Notes under the pieces: model-generated
What the model saw: only the letters and a program-made list of their open reading frames with translations
What the model was told of the DNA's origin: nothing
Database searches by the model: none
Program-made: the position numbers and the translations under genes
Assembly: GCF_028389875.1 (NCBI RefSeq)
Contig: NC_084668.1
Coordinates: 25,588,993-25,652,992 of the forward strand
Source of the DNA: Rhea pennata
Taxonomy: Eukaryota; Chordata; Aves; Rheiformes; Rheidae
Direction: 5' to 3'
Length of the DNA: 64,000 nucleotides
Shown here: positions 53,227-62,960 of the stretch, piece by piece
Layout: each line of letters opens with the position of its first letter
How positions within the stretch are numbered: the first letter of the stretch is position 1

Positions 53227-53997
53227 CTATGTCAAAAAATAGAAAAGAGAAATTTACACAACGATACAGAAAGGATCACTGTTGCTCATCATATCTCCTT
53301 AACAGCTTTAGAAAATATTTGTCTTGCACTGCAATAAAAATTAAATTCCTAAAACAAATAAATTTGATTGAGAATTATAAGTCTAGGCTTGGGTAAGACT
53401 CTGTTCAAGCTGCACAGTCTCTTATTAATTCATCTGATTATTGATGGTCATTCATTAATTCTTTACAAAGTTGTCCAAGATACAATTAGGAAAAATCACC
53501 ATGAGTATTTTTGCTGCATCTCACAGAATTACAGAATTTGCATCATAACTTCAGAGGATAAGGTAGCTTTAAGTCACTTTTGCTTTTCTAGAGCTACTCA
53601 GATGGTAAGGGAAAATGTTCATGTATTTTTGTCCAGAGGACCTATCTGAAATACAGCAGCATCTCAGGATTTTCCCGTGGAATGGCCCTATGACATATCC
53701 AGAATATCCCTTACTCCGATGCTTTACTCCAGTATACCCTCTCATACTTGTGAAAGTATCTTTTGAAAGCAGCAAGAAACTACCACCACACTGCAGACAT
53801 GAAAATTCGTAAGGATTATTCCAGGTTAGAAATACAACTTCAAGGAGTCCTTTATAATAACCCAGTCCTGACTTTATAGCAAGGCGGCACAAAGGGATGC
53901 AAAACTTAAACGTCTTCCAATACACAAAGCATATTAATCCGACCTTAAAAATATTTGATGAAGATCCTTAACATCTACTGATTAGCAGCTATCACCT
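53227..53997 (-). other. Presumed 5' UTR intron of the cytochrome c gene
   Basis: AT-rich DNA lies between the acceptor before the cytochrome c ATG and the CpG island. A 118-codon minus-strand open frame (53569-53925) has no recognisable similarity and is probably chance. A run reading CACAGAATTACAGAATT near 53522 may be a decayed CR1 tail but is too short to call. Confidence 0.5.
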
Positions 53998-54370
53998 ATG
54001 ACCCCCGGCAACCCCCAGTGGCCCCCGGGCACTGCCAGGCCGGGGACCGCCCGGCGGTGCCCCGCAGCCACCTGCCCCAACCCGCGGACCCTCGCCGCTC
54101 CCGAGCCCCCTCAGCCACCGCTTCGCACTCGGCCAGAGGCAGGGCAGGCGTCGTCAGAGTGCCGTCCAATCCCGGGCAGGCTGACTCGGCACGTTCTCTG
54201 CTGATTGGCCGGAGCGGCCCACGGGGCGGAATTAAGCGCGGCGCCGTTTTTCTGGCGGGATCCCGAGGTGGCGGGTAGGCTGCGTGCTCCCAACGATCCC
54301 AACGGCGGTTGCCGCGCGGGCGGAGGGCGCGGCATGGCGGCCCCGGGAGTGGTCCCGCCCTCGGCGGCCT
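53998..54370 (-). promoter_or_regulatory. CpG-island promoter of the cytochrome c gene
   Basis: About 370 bp of CpG-dense DNA lies upstream of the cytochrome c exon. It holds two CCAAT boxes in opposite orientations, CCAAT at 54166-54170 on the plus strand and ATTGG at 54204-54208 (CCAAT on the minus strand). It also has an E2F-like TGGCGGGA at about 54252 and an ATGGCGG YY1-like motif near 54334. No TATA box is seen. The location suits a minus-strand start for cytochrome c, and for any PDE11A3-like transcript that uses the same first exon. The exact first exon and its donor could not be fixed. Confidence 0.65.
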
Positions 54371-55379
54371 CCCTCCCCGTACCGAAATGCTTGCTTTTCA
54401 TACTAAATTGCTTTAGGTCCTAATCATGCAGTGCCAAGAAGATACGGTATAAGCAGTGAGGAGTGCTCAGAAAAGACACGTAACCCTAAAAAGCTGTTAC
54501 CAATGTGTTGTACCTTTAAGCTCAATTTTCACTACAGGCTTCCCGTTGCTCTGTAAAGAAGGAACTTGCATTATATTTTCCTGAGTAATCCTTCACGTGG
54601 CACCAAAACCAGTGACTGTATCCAAAATATATTCCTCCGAAAATACTCATTTACCTACATTACACTCTGAAATGAAGTGCTGCTTCTGCACTCCACACAT
54701 TCACAAATGCCACTTCCCAAATCACTGCCCCTACTGTGCAGAGCTCAAAATGCTGCCTCTCTCAGATGTTCAGGTCTTCAATCCTTGCCTCTGTGAGACT
54801 GCTGATACAAACAAGGTAATCTGGTAGGACAACTACATTTGTAGGCCTGAAAGAGGCCGGGAGGAGGGATTTCTGCACATCTGTTTGTGGAAAGAAAAAA
54901 CATACAGAATCTGCACACCCAGATCATCTGATTTCTTTATTTCGTGCAATGAAAACTTCCGTCTTTAGGTGCAGAATTTATTTTTGAACCCAACTGCTGT
55001 GATGAACTGTTTAGTCTGCAGTCTTTATGCTTTTTTCTAGTTGTGTGCAATACTTTTTGCCACAATTATTTTTCCTGGATATTTTTTGTAGTGGTAGTCT
55101 CACAAAACACACCCGGTTCCCTCAGCCTCTGCAGGCCCAAAGTTCACCAGACGCATGTTCAGCCCCACTGATGTCTATCACAGCAGAGATCCTGAAAACG
55201 GTCCCCTTGGGGAGGAGCTGTCTCACTACGACACTGCTGTTCCTTTGCAGGGAGTGGGTCACCATTTAGTGTGGTGGGCTCTCTGATTTAAAGACACCCG
55301 TTAAAAAACTGTAATTACCGTAGCACAGATGTGTGCAGGCAATGCTGACACCAAACCATCCCAGGACATGGACTCTGGC
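54371..55379. other. Intergenic spacer between the divergent cytochrome c and RBM45 promoters
   Basis: About 1 kb of mixed-composition DNA with no recognised exon. A 76-codon plus-strand frame (54597-54827) is rich in Cys and His but begins at GTG, lacks a recognisable zinc-finger spacing and is not called as a gene. Confidence 0.6.
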
Positions 55380-55755
55380 TCAGGGATAGCAGGAGCTAAA
55401 GGGAGCCCCGGCCCCGAGCGCTGCCTCTCGGTTTGTTTCTCCCTAGTCCTTTCCGGATACCCGCGCCCTGCTGCGGCGCCGCTCCCCGCTAGCAGACGCC
55501 CGCCGAGAAGCAGGGGGCGCCGAGCCGCACCAGCGACACCCCCCTCACCATCAGCGGCGGCAGCGGCGTGACGTCACGGCAGGACGTCAGCGGCGTCGCG
55601 GCGGGACGTCAGCGGCGGCGGCGCTGACTGGGCGCGCGCCCGGGGCGGACATGTTGTCGCCGAGGCGGAAAGGGCGCAGCGGCCGTTCCCCGCCGGCGCC
55701 CGAGAAGAGCCGGCGGTCTCCGGCAGCCCGGGAGCCCGGCGGCGGCAGCTCCGCC
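55380..55755 (+). promoter_or_regulatory. RBM45: RBM45 promoter and 5' UTR (CpG island)
   Basis: CpG-dense DNA immediately upstream of the RBM45 start codon and continuing through exon 1 to about 56.28 kb. There is no TATA box. An in-frame ATG at 55651 (weak context, ACATGT) lies 35 codons upstream of the preferred start with no intervening stop. Three CRE-like sites are present and listed separately. Confidence 0.75.
55569..55617 (+). promoter_or_regulatory. Cluster of three CRE/ATF-like sites
   Basis: A full palindromic CRE, TGACGTCA, is at 55569-55576, followed by GACGTCA at 55583-55589 and at 55605-55611. The last two lie in a 22-bp-period tandem repeat sharing GGACGTCAGCGGCG. CREB, CREM or ATF-family proteins are the expected binders. 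Position about 145-190 bp upstream of the start codon suits a core promoter role for RBM45. Confidence 0.75.
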
Positions 55756-56043
55756 ATGGAGGAGGGCGGCGGCGGCGGCGGGTTCCGCCTGTCGGCCGAG
55801 TGCCTGGACGAGCCGCCCAACAGCCGCGTGTTCGTGGTGCTGGGCAAGGACACCGGGGAGGCGCTGCTGCGGGACCGCTTCGCCCCCTTCGGCGACATCC
55901 AGAACATCTGGCTCCTGCGCGACAAGCGCACCAACGAGTCCCGCGGCATCGCCTTCATCAAGTTCGCCCGCAGCTCGCAGGCCTGCCGGGCCATGGAGAT
56001 GATGCACGGCCGCAGCCTGGCTCCCGACACCAAGCCCATCAAG
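55756..56043 (+). CDS. RBM45: RBM45 coding exon 1 (RRM1)
   Basis: RNA-binding motif protein 45 (also called DRBP1), a mainly nuclear RNA-binding protein with three RRMs that self-associates and is found in inclusions in ALS and FTLD. Nine exons (55756-62960) join in frame to 1422 nt, that is 473 residues, against about 475 in human. Exon 1 has 96 codons: a Gly-rich leader ([20 protein letters not shown]) then RRM1 with RNP2 VFVVLG (residues 25-30) and RNP1 RGIAFIKF (63-70), and the conserved [11 protein letters not shown]. The ATG at 55756 is chosen for its strong context (GCCATGG) and for agreement with the human N-terminus. The donor is AAG followed by GTACTG. The promoter is divergent from that of the minus-strand cytochrome c gene. 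Confidence 0.97.
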
Positions 56044-57509
56044 GTACTGCCTGCCGCGCCGCCTCCTCCCTGCCCGCCAGGACGGAGCCTCCGGCCGGAC
56101 CCCGCTTGGCCCGGCCCGGCCCGGCCCGACCTGACCGCGGGGCCCGGCTCCCTGCGCAGCATGGCGGCCGCCGTTGCTGCGCCCCGAGCTGGCGGCGGCC
56201 TCCGCTCGACCGCGGGCGCGTCCGAAGCCGCTTTGCCCTGCGGCGCATTCTCCGCCTTTGCTCTCGGTTCAGGTGCTGTGACTCCAGTTTAGAGTCCAGC
56301 CCGGGGCCGTTTCGGGCTGCTGGGTTTGTGGAGCTTCACAGCGCTTCTCATAGTGAGCGTTGGTGCTTGCAGGGTACGGTAGCTGGGTCCATGCCTCCCT
56401 GAAATACCCACGCTTTACAAGAGCTGCAGAAGGCTTGGAGAATATGCAGTACTTAACTCCTTTATTTTTTTTTTCCTTTTTTATGTTAAGTGATAAATGT
56501 TGGGGCATAAAATGTTTTCGTTTTTATGTTAAAAATATTGTAAGAGAATGTATATTTCACATGTTTTAACCAAGATTAATACAGATACCTAGGACTGTCT
56601 TTGCAAGATTTTGTATGCTATACATAGCTTTTGTCAGAACAATTTTCGTGTTTTTCTTTAATCTGTGGAACCTGCAGACAACTTTCAAGCTCAATAGTAT
56701 AAATTGTTTTCATACTCTTCAAATAATGTGAAGATTTGAATGACTCTAAACAGTGAAAGAAGATTCCGCATGTTTCAAATAGCAGTTGAGACAGTAAAAG
56801 TATTTTCTGATAGAACTTGTTGTTAGAAGCCAGAAGGTTGGGGTTTGTGTTCTTTACTCCCCTGCATGACCGTTAGCTGAATAATTTAAGAGCTCTGTGA
56901 ATTCAGTTGCTCCCTTTGTATAAGATGCTTACATTGAAGGTTGTTATTTGTGTTTTTATTATCTTTTTAGGTTTTTTGCTTGTTTGTCTTCTGGGGTGCA
57001 CTGTTTATTTTAACAGGTAAAGTTAGCAGTTGTGGGAAGTTACAATACTTAGCACAATGCCTGCAGACACTGGCCAAGCGAGCTGTCAACTCAAGCAAGG
57101 CCTTATTAAACTACTTGATTGGCTGGTTGGTTTTGTTAATGCTGCTATATTAGGGCTGGTCTGTTACAGCAGTGCATTTGTTGATACCTCATGTGCCACC
57201 TGTGACACTGGTCAAGCCTGATTAAGTAGCACTGCTGTTCTCCATTATGCCTTCGGAAGGCTTTTGCAGGCTTCTGCTCTGCTTGAGGAACAGGTGGGAT
57301 GCACCATACTTGACAGGTGTGACTTTTGTCACAGGTGAGTCTGTGATCAGAGATACTTTTTTTTTTTTTCTTTTTTTTTTTTTTGTAATGGGAAAGCTAG
57401 ATTATGTGAAAGAGAAAGATTTGTTTAAAAGCTAACATTTTCCTGCTTGGTGATACGTGATAAGACTCTTTCTCTAGTAACTAACATATGTATTTTTTTT
57501 TCTTGTAAG
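56044..57509 (+). other. RBM45 intron 1
   Basis: This 1466-nt phase-0 intron begins in the CpG island and turns AT-rich. It contains a T13-C-T14 tract at 57357-57384. No alternative exon is recognised. Confidence 0.9.
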
Positions 57510-57632
57510 GTATTTATTGCACAATCAAGAGCTTCTGGAAGCCACCGAGATGTTGAAGATGAAGAGCTTACACGAATCTTTGTTATGATACCAAAATCCT
57601 TTACAGAGGAAGATCTCAGAGATAAGTTTAAG
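57510..57632 (+). CDS. RBM45: RBM45 coding exon 2 (linker and start of RRM2)
   Basis: Exactly 41 codons (residues 97-137): [20 protein letters not shown], then the RRM2 RNP2 strand RIFVMI (118-123) and [12 protein letters not shown]. The acceptor is TTTTTTTTCTTGTAAG and the donor AAG followed by GTACTG. Near-identical to human RBM45. Confidence 0.97.
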
Positions 57633-57761
57633 GTACTGATTCAGTGTTTGTTGATCGTTATTTCAAATCGGATTTTCCCAGTTTATCAGAATAGCTTAAA
57701 GCATAAAATTTTAATGCATTTTCACTTACTGTAAACTAACATACTTTTTTTATTGTTCTAG

Positions 57762-57888
57762 ATGTATGGAGATATTGAATATTGCAGTATTATTAAGAAC
57801 AAGACCACTGGAGAAAGTAAAGGTTTGGGCTATGTGAGATATTTAAAACCATCCCAAGCTGCCCGAGCAATTGAAGAGTGTGATCGAA
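57762..57888 (+). CDS. RBM45: RBM45 coding exon 3 (RRM2 core)
   Basis: Residues 138-179 plus the first base of Ser180. It starts [11 protein letters not shown] and carries RNP1 KGLGYVRY (157-164) and the C-terminal RRM2 helix ([13 protein letters not shown]). Intron 2 before it is only 129 nt. Donor CGAA followed by GTAAGG, phase 1. Confidence 0.97.
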
Positions 57889-58412
57889 GTAAGGATCTGA
57901 CTGAATTTTACACAATAAGTGTGTATTAGTGTACCTTTTCAGTCTTCAGTTTTGTTTTGCAGATAATTTAAACACCTCTTGAACCAGAAGTTACGCTAGT
58001 ATTGCAAATGAAAAATAGTATTGTTAAATTTATTGAGATTAGTTACCTGATTACATTCTTGCAGGACCAGACTCTCCAAGTAAGAATATTGAAAAGGGTT
58101 TGGAAATAGTATAGTAGAGTAGAAAGAAATCTTTGTATCCATCAGTCTCTAATGTAGACTCCATACACAGAAAAAACTTAATATATCCCTGGGAATATTC
58201 ATGTTTTATCAAATATATGCATTCATTTTATATCAAATATATAAAAATGATTGTGTGAGTCTTCAAGAGTTACAGCTTAGTTATTTTCTTAAAAGCAGCA
58301 CTTACTGTGTTTTCTGAATAACATGTTTCTAAATACTGTAGTGGAAGCATGCAGATCTGGTCATATGTACTTTGTACTGAGGTGTTGCTATATGTGTGGC
58401 TGTTTCTTTCAG
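57889..58412 (+). other. RBM45 intron 3
   Basis: A 524-nt phase-1 AT-rich intron. Nothing notable is seen. Confidence 0.9.
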
Positions 58413-58529
58413 GCTACCGGGCCATTTTGGCTGAACCTAGAAACAAGTCATCTGAGTCCTTTGAACACGAGTATTATAGTAGCAGTAATCATACAAGGCA
58501 GGAACCAAGAGGAAATATGTTTCCATTTG
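58413..58529 (+). CDS. RBM45: RBM45 coding exon 4
   Basis: This exon completes Ser180 and encodes YRAILAEPRNKSSESFEHEY to NMFPF plus the first base of Gly219. The Tyr-Arg-Ala-Ile-Leu-Ala-Glu-Pro segment is the last strand of RRM2. The rest is a polar linker that is more diverged from mammals. Acceptor TGTTTCTTTCAG, donor TTTG followed by GTAAGT. Confidence 0.96.
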
Positions 58530-58882
58530 GTAAGTCATGCCTTTTATACTAACAGTGTTTGTAGTCTTGTATATCGTCACAAAGTAATAGTGCTGTTTGG
58601 ATGAATAAGGGAAGCTGAAAGAGGTTCTGATCAACACTTCAGTAATAGATTGGGTGTGTTTGAGTTAGGAATTAGCCAAGCGTTTAATTTCTCTATTTTT
58701 ATGACTTGATTTGCACTGCTTGGCTTATTATTTCATCATCTACATTGAGGAAATAAACATATTACCTGTAATATAAAACTGACTTACATTACTTTTAAAA
58801 AAAGTTGAATTAAAAATATGGATGAAATTAAGGTATACTAGTGTAGTGACTTGCGTTACCTATTTTTATGTTGATTCTTGAG
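58530..58882 (+). other. RBM45 intron 4
   Basis: A 353-nt phase-1 AT-rich intron. Nothing notable is seen. Confidence 0.9.
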
Positions 58883-59062
58883 GTGGGCAGCCAGAGTTCT
58901 GTAGTTTTGAAAAAAATGAGAGCAGAATTCAGGAGTCAATCTCCAAACGTCTGTCAGTGGTATCACGACTTCCTTTTGTCCAAGAGCAGCTGTCTGCCCT
59001 CTTTGATCTAATCCCAGGACTGGAGTACTGTGATATTCAGCGAGATCCTCATACTAATAATG
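58883..59062 (+). CDS. RBM45: RBM45 coding exon 5 (start of oligomer-assembly region)
   Basis: Residues 219-279 (split Gly at both ends): [37 protein letters not shown], then [20 protein letters not shown]. In human RBM45 this region enters the homo-oligomer assembly domain between RRM2 and RRM3. Acceptor TTCTTGAG, donor AATG followed by GTAAGT. Confidence 0.96.
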
Positions 59063-59937
59063 GTAAGTAAAAGTACAAAAACAATTTTTCTTTCTTTTAG
59101 GAGAAGTGTTTTAATTCTGTTCACTTGTATTGCCAAATACAGTATGCTTGTAGGAAAGAATTAATGTTTTATATATCATTAGTTATTCTTATCACTGATG
59201 CATAAGCACAAAAATTCAGTTTTGTTAGAACCTCTCTTTACAAATAGCTTTAATTACTTTTTTTTTTCTCCATCCAGAGCATAAAATCTCAAGAAGGACA
59301 GAATCAAAAACCATCAGAAGTATTTGTTAGAGTCAAATAAGTTTTGGGCTGAATAAAAGGAGAGGAAATTTTGAAAATGACTAGACATGTAGACCTGATG
59401 TTCTTTAAATGGATCTTTTAAAGTTTCATTTGAAATAGCTGGCTCTACGTATGTGAAGGATTGTTTCGGTTTCAGGCTTTGTTTTTGTTGTTGCTTGGGG
59501 GAAAAATGTAAAAAGAGCTCTCTACTTTAACAAGCTTGAAATGGAGAATCAAAATGTAATTTTATAGTTTCATTTTTAAATTATTCCATTAGCCTTGAAT
59601 CTCAAGTATTATGTATTTGTTTTTTTTTTTTCCTAGTACTGGGTTGGAGAAGATACATGTTTTTACCTCTGTTACTTTTCATAGATTTCCAGTTGAAAAG
59701 AAACTACCAATTTCTCAAGCTAATATAGCTGCCCCATCACTAGTTAATTCTATTGAATTTTTCTTCATAAATGTTACTGATGTTGCTATTAAAGAATGTA
59801 CTATTTGGTTTAAAAGCCATTGGGATGTTGTAGCATCCATGAATAATGTGAAGCTTGATCCTACTGCTTTCTGTAAGTATAGTTTGTTCTTAGGATATAC
59901 ATTTTTCACACTACAAATACATGCATCTGACTTCTAG
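59063..59937 (+). other. RBM45 intron 5
   Basis: An 875-nt phase-1 intron. Its 3' half contains a 108-codon open frame and a potential internal exon with good splice sites at both ends, annotated separately. Confidence 0.85.
59637..59872 (+). other. Candidate cryptic or poison exon inside RBM45 intron 5
   Basis: A 236-nt segment is preceded by a strong polypyrimidine tract and acceptor (T13 CCTAG) and followed by a near-consensus donor (TTTCT then GTAAGTAT). If included after exon 5 it would start in phase 1, meet an in-frame TAG within about 30 codons and shift the frame, so the transcript would be a nonsense-mediated-decay target. The segment is also open for about 80 codons in another frame that I do not recognise. 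No conservation or transcript evidence is available. Confidence 0.3.
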
Positions 59938-60067
59938 GATATGCTGTGATTCAGTACAGTAGTGCTGCGTCAGCTATATACGCCAAGTGTAAATTACATG
60001 GTTTTGAGTACCCTCCTGGAAATCGATTAACTGTCACCTTCCTAGAAGATGGAAGTGATAGCTCAGA
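59938..60067 (+). CDS. RBM45: RBM45 coding exon 6 (oligomer-assembly region)
   Basis: It completes Gly279 and runs [43 protein letters not shown] plus two bases of Asp322. The RRM-like pattern ([20 protein letters not shown]) matches the human homo-oligomer assembly domain. Acceptor CTTCTAG, donor GA followed by GTAAGT. Confidence 0.96.
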
Positions 60068-60887
60068 GTAAGTACCAATTCATACAGAAAGCAAGTTTCA
60101 AGTCATGTATTCTGGAGAGCAAGATTTAAAAAAAAATATACGTTTTTTTTCTTCCTTCTTAATATAAGAAGGAACAGCAATGTCACTGCAGTGTTGTTTC
60201 ACACCTGTAAGTAATATTTTCTGAAATAGAGGGGTGTTTTTGTATAATTTAGAATAAGCCTTTTGAAACTTCTACTGCTTTTCTTTGACATGGGGGGAAA
60301 AATATAAATATATATTCTTAAGCGACATTAGAAAATCATGGACGTGGCAAGAATCTTCTTAAGTGTCTCTGTGATATGTCGTAAGGTGGAATGTGTTTTT
60401 TAGTGAGGCATTGGTATTAAAAACATTTTTCTGCTTGATCCCTTGGTTGCATTTGGAATGCTACGGATATCCTCGTAACTGGAAAGGTTCAGAGACAACC
60501 CCTGTTTGTTCTTTATGTACTAGGACTTTTTATAGGTGAAATTTCTGTCTTTACTGTCTTACATACCTTTCACAAAAAAATATGAAATAGTTCTGTAGAG
60601 TTACTTTGCCTTTTCTCAATACTCTGGGGAAAAGATCTCTGTGCGTAGAGATACGAGTGTTTTCCGTGACTTTTAGCTACCGTGTGTACTTTCAGGGCAT
60701 GTCTGGAGTGTCATGAATGCCTGACTCTTCTTTCCCCCTTCCCCCATGATCTGTTTGAGTTTACAGATTTTTTTTAAAAGTACTTTGAAATGTGCAAAAC
60801 TTACTTTCTTTTGACAAATTTAAGATTATAGTAACTTAGTTCTTTTTTTTTATTTTTTAAATCATTTATTATCACTTCTACTTGCAG
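60068..60887 (+). other. RBM45 intron 6
   Basis: An 820-nt phase-2 AT-rich intron with no recognised feature. Confidence 0.9.
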
Positions 60888-60984
60888 CCTCATTAGAAGA
60901 ATGGCAACAGAGCTAGTAACAGCACACATGTCATCACTGTTGTGGAATAATAATTCAATTTCTCAGCAGTGTAGGACACCTCCT
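60888..60984 (+). CDS. RBM45: RBM45 coding exon 7
   Basis: Residues 322-354: DLIRRMATELVTAHMSSLLW, NNNSISQQCRTPP. A helical segment followed by a short, diverged Asn/Gln/Ser linker. Acceptor CTTGCAG, donor CCT followed by GTAAGT, phase 0. Confidence 0.95.
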
Positions 60985-61254
60985 GTAAGTTAATATAATG
61001 GATACTATTAATATTTTTATCTGCTTTAGGTGCTACTATTTTAAAGGAAGTACCTCTGGTTTGTGCATTATTCTCTTTAAAGATGTCCAATCTTACTTGG
61101 ATTTATTGTCCAAATTAACGAAATAACCAAACTAAATGAATGAATTCTAACATTTCTAAGCTATGATTGGAACAGAAGTTGTAGATAAGATAAAGTAGAA
61201 CTTTTTTTTTTTTCTGATCAAATAATTTATACTTGCATTTTCTCTTTGTTTCAG

Positions 61255-61421
61255 CAGGCATTTGGAGGAACTTCTGGCTCACAGTTAATTCAACCCCAAA
61301 CAGATGCCATACTTCCACCACACAAAAAAAAAGTTCCACCTGACACTTCTGTGAAGGAAAGGCTTTTCATACTATTTAATCCCCATCCTTTACCCATAAA
61401 TGTATTGGAAGATGTGTTCTG
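61255..61421 (+). CDS. RBM45: RBM45 coding exon 8 (linker and start of RRM3)
   Basis: Residues 355-409 plus two bases of Cys410: [20 protein letters not shown], then a basic KKK patch (378-380) and the RRM3 RNP2 strand RLFILF (390-395), [13 protein letters not shown]. The acceptor is a tandem CAGCAG (NAGNAG): use of the first gives Gln355, use of the second removes that residue and moves the start to 61258. Intron 7 before it is 270 nt. Donor TCTG followed by GTAAGA. Confidence 0.96.
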
Positions 61422-62767
61422 GTAAGATTCCATTACAAATAAGTGAATTTTAGCCAGAAAAAACAGGCTCAAAATATTTAAAATAAATGCTGAAAATCAG
61501 AAAGATCATTATAATTAGTTCTTTCTAGAAATGACAGTGTACAGCAAAAATAAGTAATCAGTAAATAAGTTGGCTTTGAAACAAGCATGTATTTAAATTG
61601 ATGTAGAAAAGCAGTTGCAGCCCTAATCAGTAATAAACCTGCTCTACTGATAATGTGATCTGACATAAAATATCTAGTCTCCCCCCTCACCCACCGCAAA
61701 AAGCGTTAGTAGTTCTTCTCAGTGTAGTTAGTTTAGCATTTCACTGTCACATATTTTTGTAAGGAATTTAAATATTTTGAGAAATTTCCATAGTGACTTC
61801 AAGGAGTAGGCTTAGGGAGTGTTCTTCTGATACGATTAAATCCTGAGACATTTTTATGATTTTTATCTTGCTGACATTATTCCAACAGTCATTTCACACT
61901 ACCTACATATCGGTAGCAAAGATTTTTACTGTCTTTAAAACAAATGTGTAGTTTGTCTGTTTACCAGCATTTTGTATTATTTATTTTTAATGTCTTGAAT
62001 AAGAAGATATCTTCCTTCTCTAATAGCTGGCATTGCAATAATTCTTTGGAAAGCTAAAACATTTTTCAAAGCAGTGGTGAGAGGTAGGGGGAGGACACCA
62101 GCATGAACTTGTGTGCAATCCAAAATCATAGCTCTTTGATGTACTAGAGTCTTCTTAATTGGATTCTAGAGAGGAAAAACAAATAGATTGTAGTCCTGAC
62201 ATTTGAATAAACTCCCTGTGAAGTATATGATGTACAAACTTTCTTGTATTTGTTTGCTGAGGAGCTGTCTAGGAAACCCCTGAAGACTTTGAAATTTGGG
62301 ATTTTCTGTAAATCCTTAATGCTTGCTTTCTGTGTCATTTCAGTGAGACCTTTTCAAAGATAGGTCACAGCTGTTAGGTTCATTTAAGTGGGATACAAGT
62401 TTAGCCCTTGCATCATCTGGTTTGCTGGAGTACCCTTTACTCTTTCGGACTATGGTATTGGTTAGCTGTATGTATTACCTGAAATAAAGGAGAAATCACT
62501 GGTACCTATGGTTGTAATTGTAATACACCACAGGAAATGTAGCCTACAACCCATTGGTTTTCTTTCTGTTCCTGCTTGGACTTAAAGAGAATGAGATGAG
62601 AAAATCACAGGTTCTGGGGGAGGGCAGCAAAAGATACCATGTGTATGGGCATATACTTTCGGCAGCTACCAAATCACATATGCTTGATACCAGCTTGTAG
62701 GTATTGGTGCTGTTGTAAAACCTGTAAGTAATATATTGCTATTAAGTCTTGTTAATCTTATTTTCAG
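61422..62767 (+). other. RBM45 intron 8
   Basis: A 1346-nt phase-2 AT-rich intron. No alternative exon or repeat is recognised. Confidence 0.9.
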
Positions 62768-62960
62768 TCGTTTTGGACACCTGATAAAAGTTTACCTTGT
62801 GGCTGGAAAAAATGTGGGCTATGCGAAATTTGCAGACAGAGCAAGTGCCAGTGATGCCATAACTGCATTGCATGGAAAGGTTGTGAATGGTGTCAGGCTT
62901 AAAGTAAGATTGGCAGACTCACCTACAGAAGAATCTAACAAACGTCAGAGAACTTACTAA
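62768..62960 (+). CDS. RBM45: RBM45 last coding exon (RRM3 and nuclear-localisation tail)
   Basis: Completes Cys410 and encodes [20 protein letters not shown] to the end. RNP1-like NVGYAKFA (425-432) and the last RRM3 strand [11 protein letters not shown] are followed by the basic C-terminus [10 protein letters not shown], the same as the human nuclear-localisation tail. TAA at 62958-62960. A consensus donor (TGG followed by GTAAGT, 62964/62965) lies 4 nt after the stop, so the 3' UTR is probably split by an intron. The acceptor is TTTTCAG at 62767. Confidence 0.97.

Noticed and set aside
53569..53925. 118-codon minus-strand frame upstream of cytochrome c
   Set aside because: No similarity to any known family and it lies in the presumed 5' UTR intron.
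54597..54827. Cys/His-rich 76-codon frame
   Set aside because: Begins at GTG, has no standard zinc-finger spacing, and lies in an intergenic spacer without splice or promoter support.
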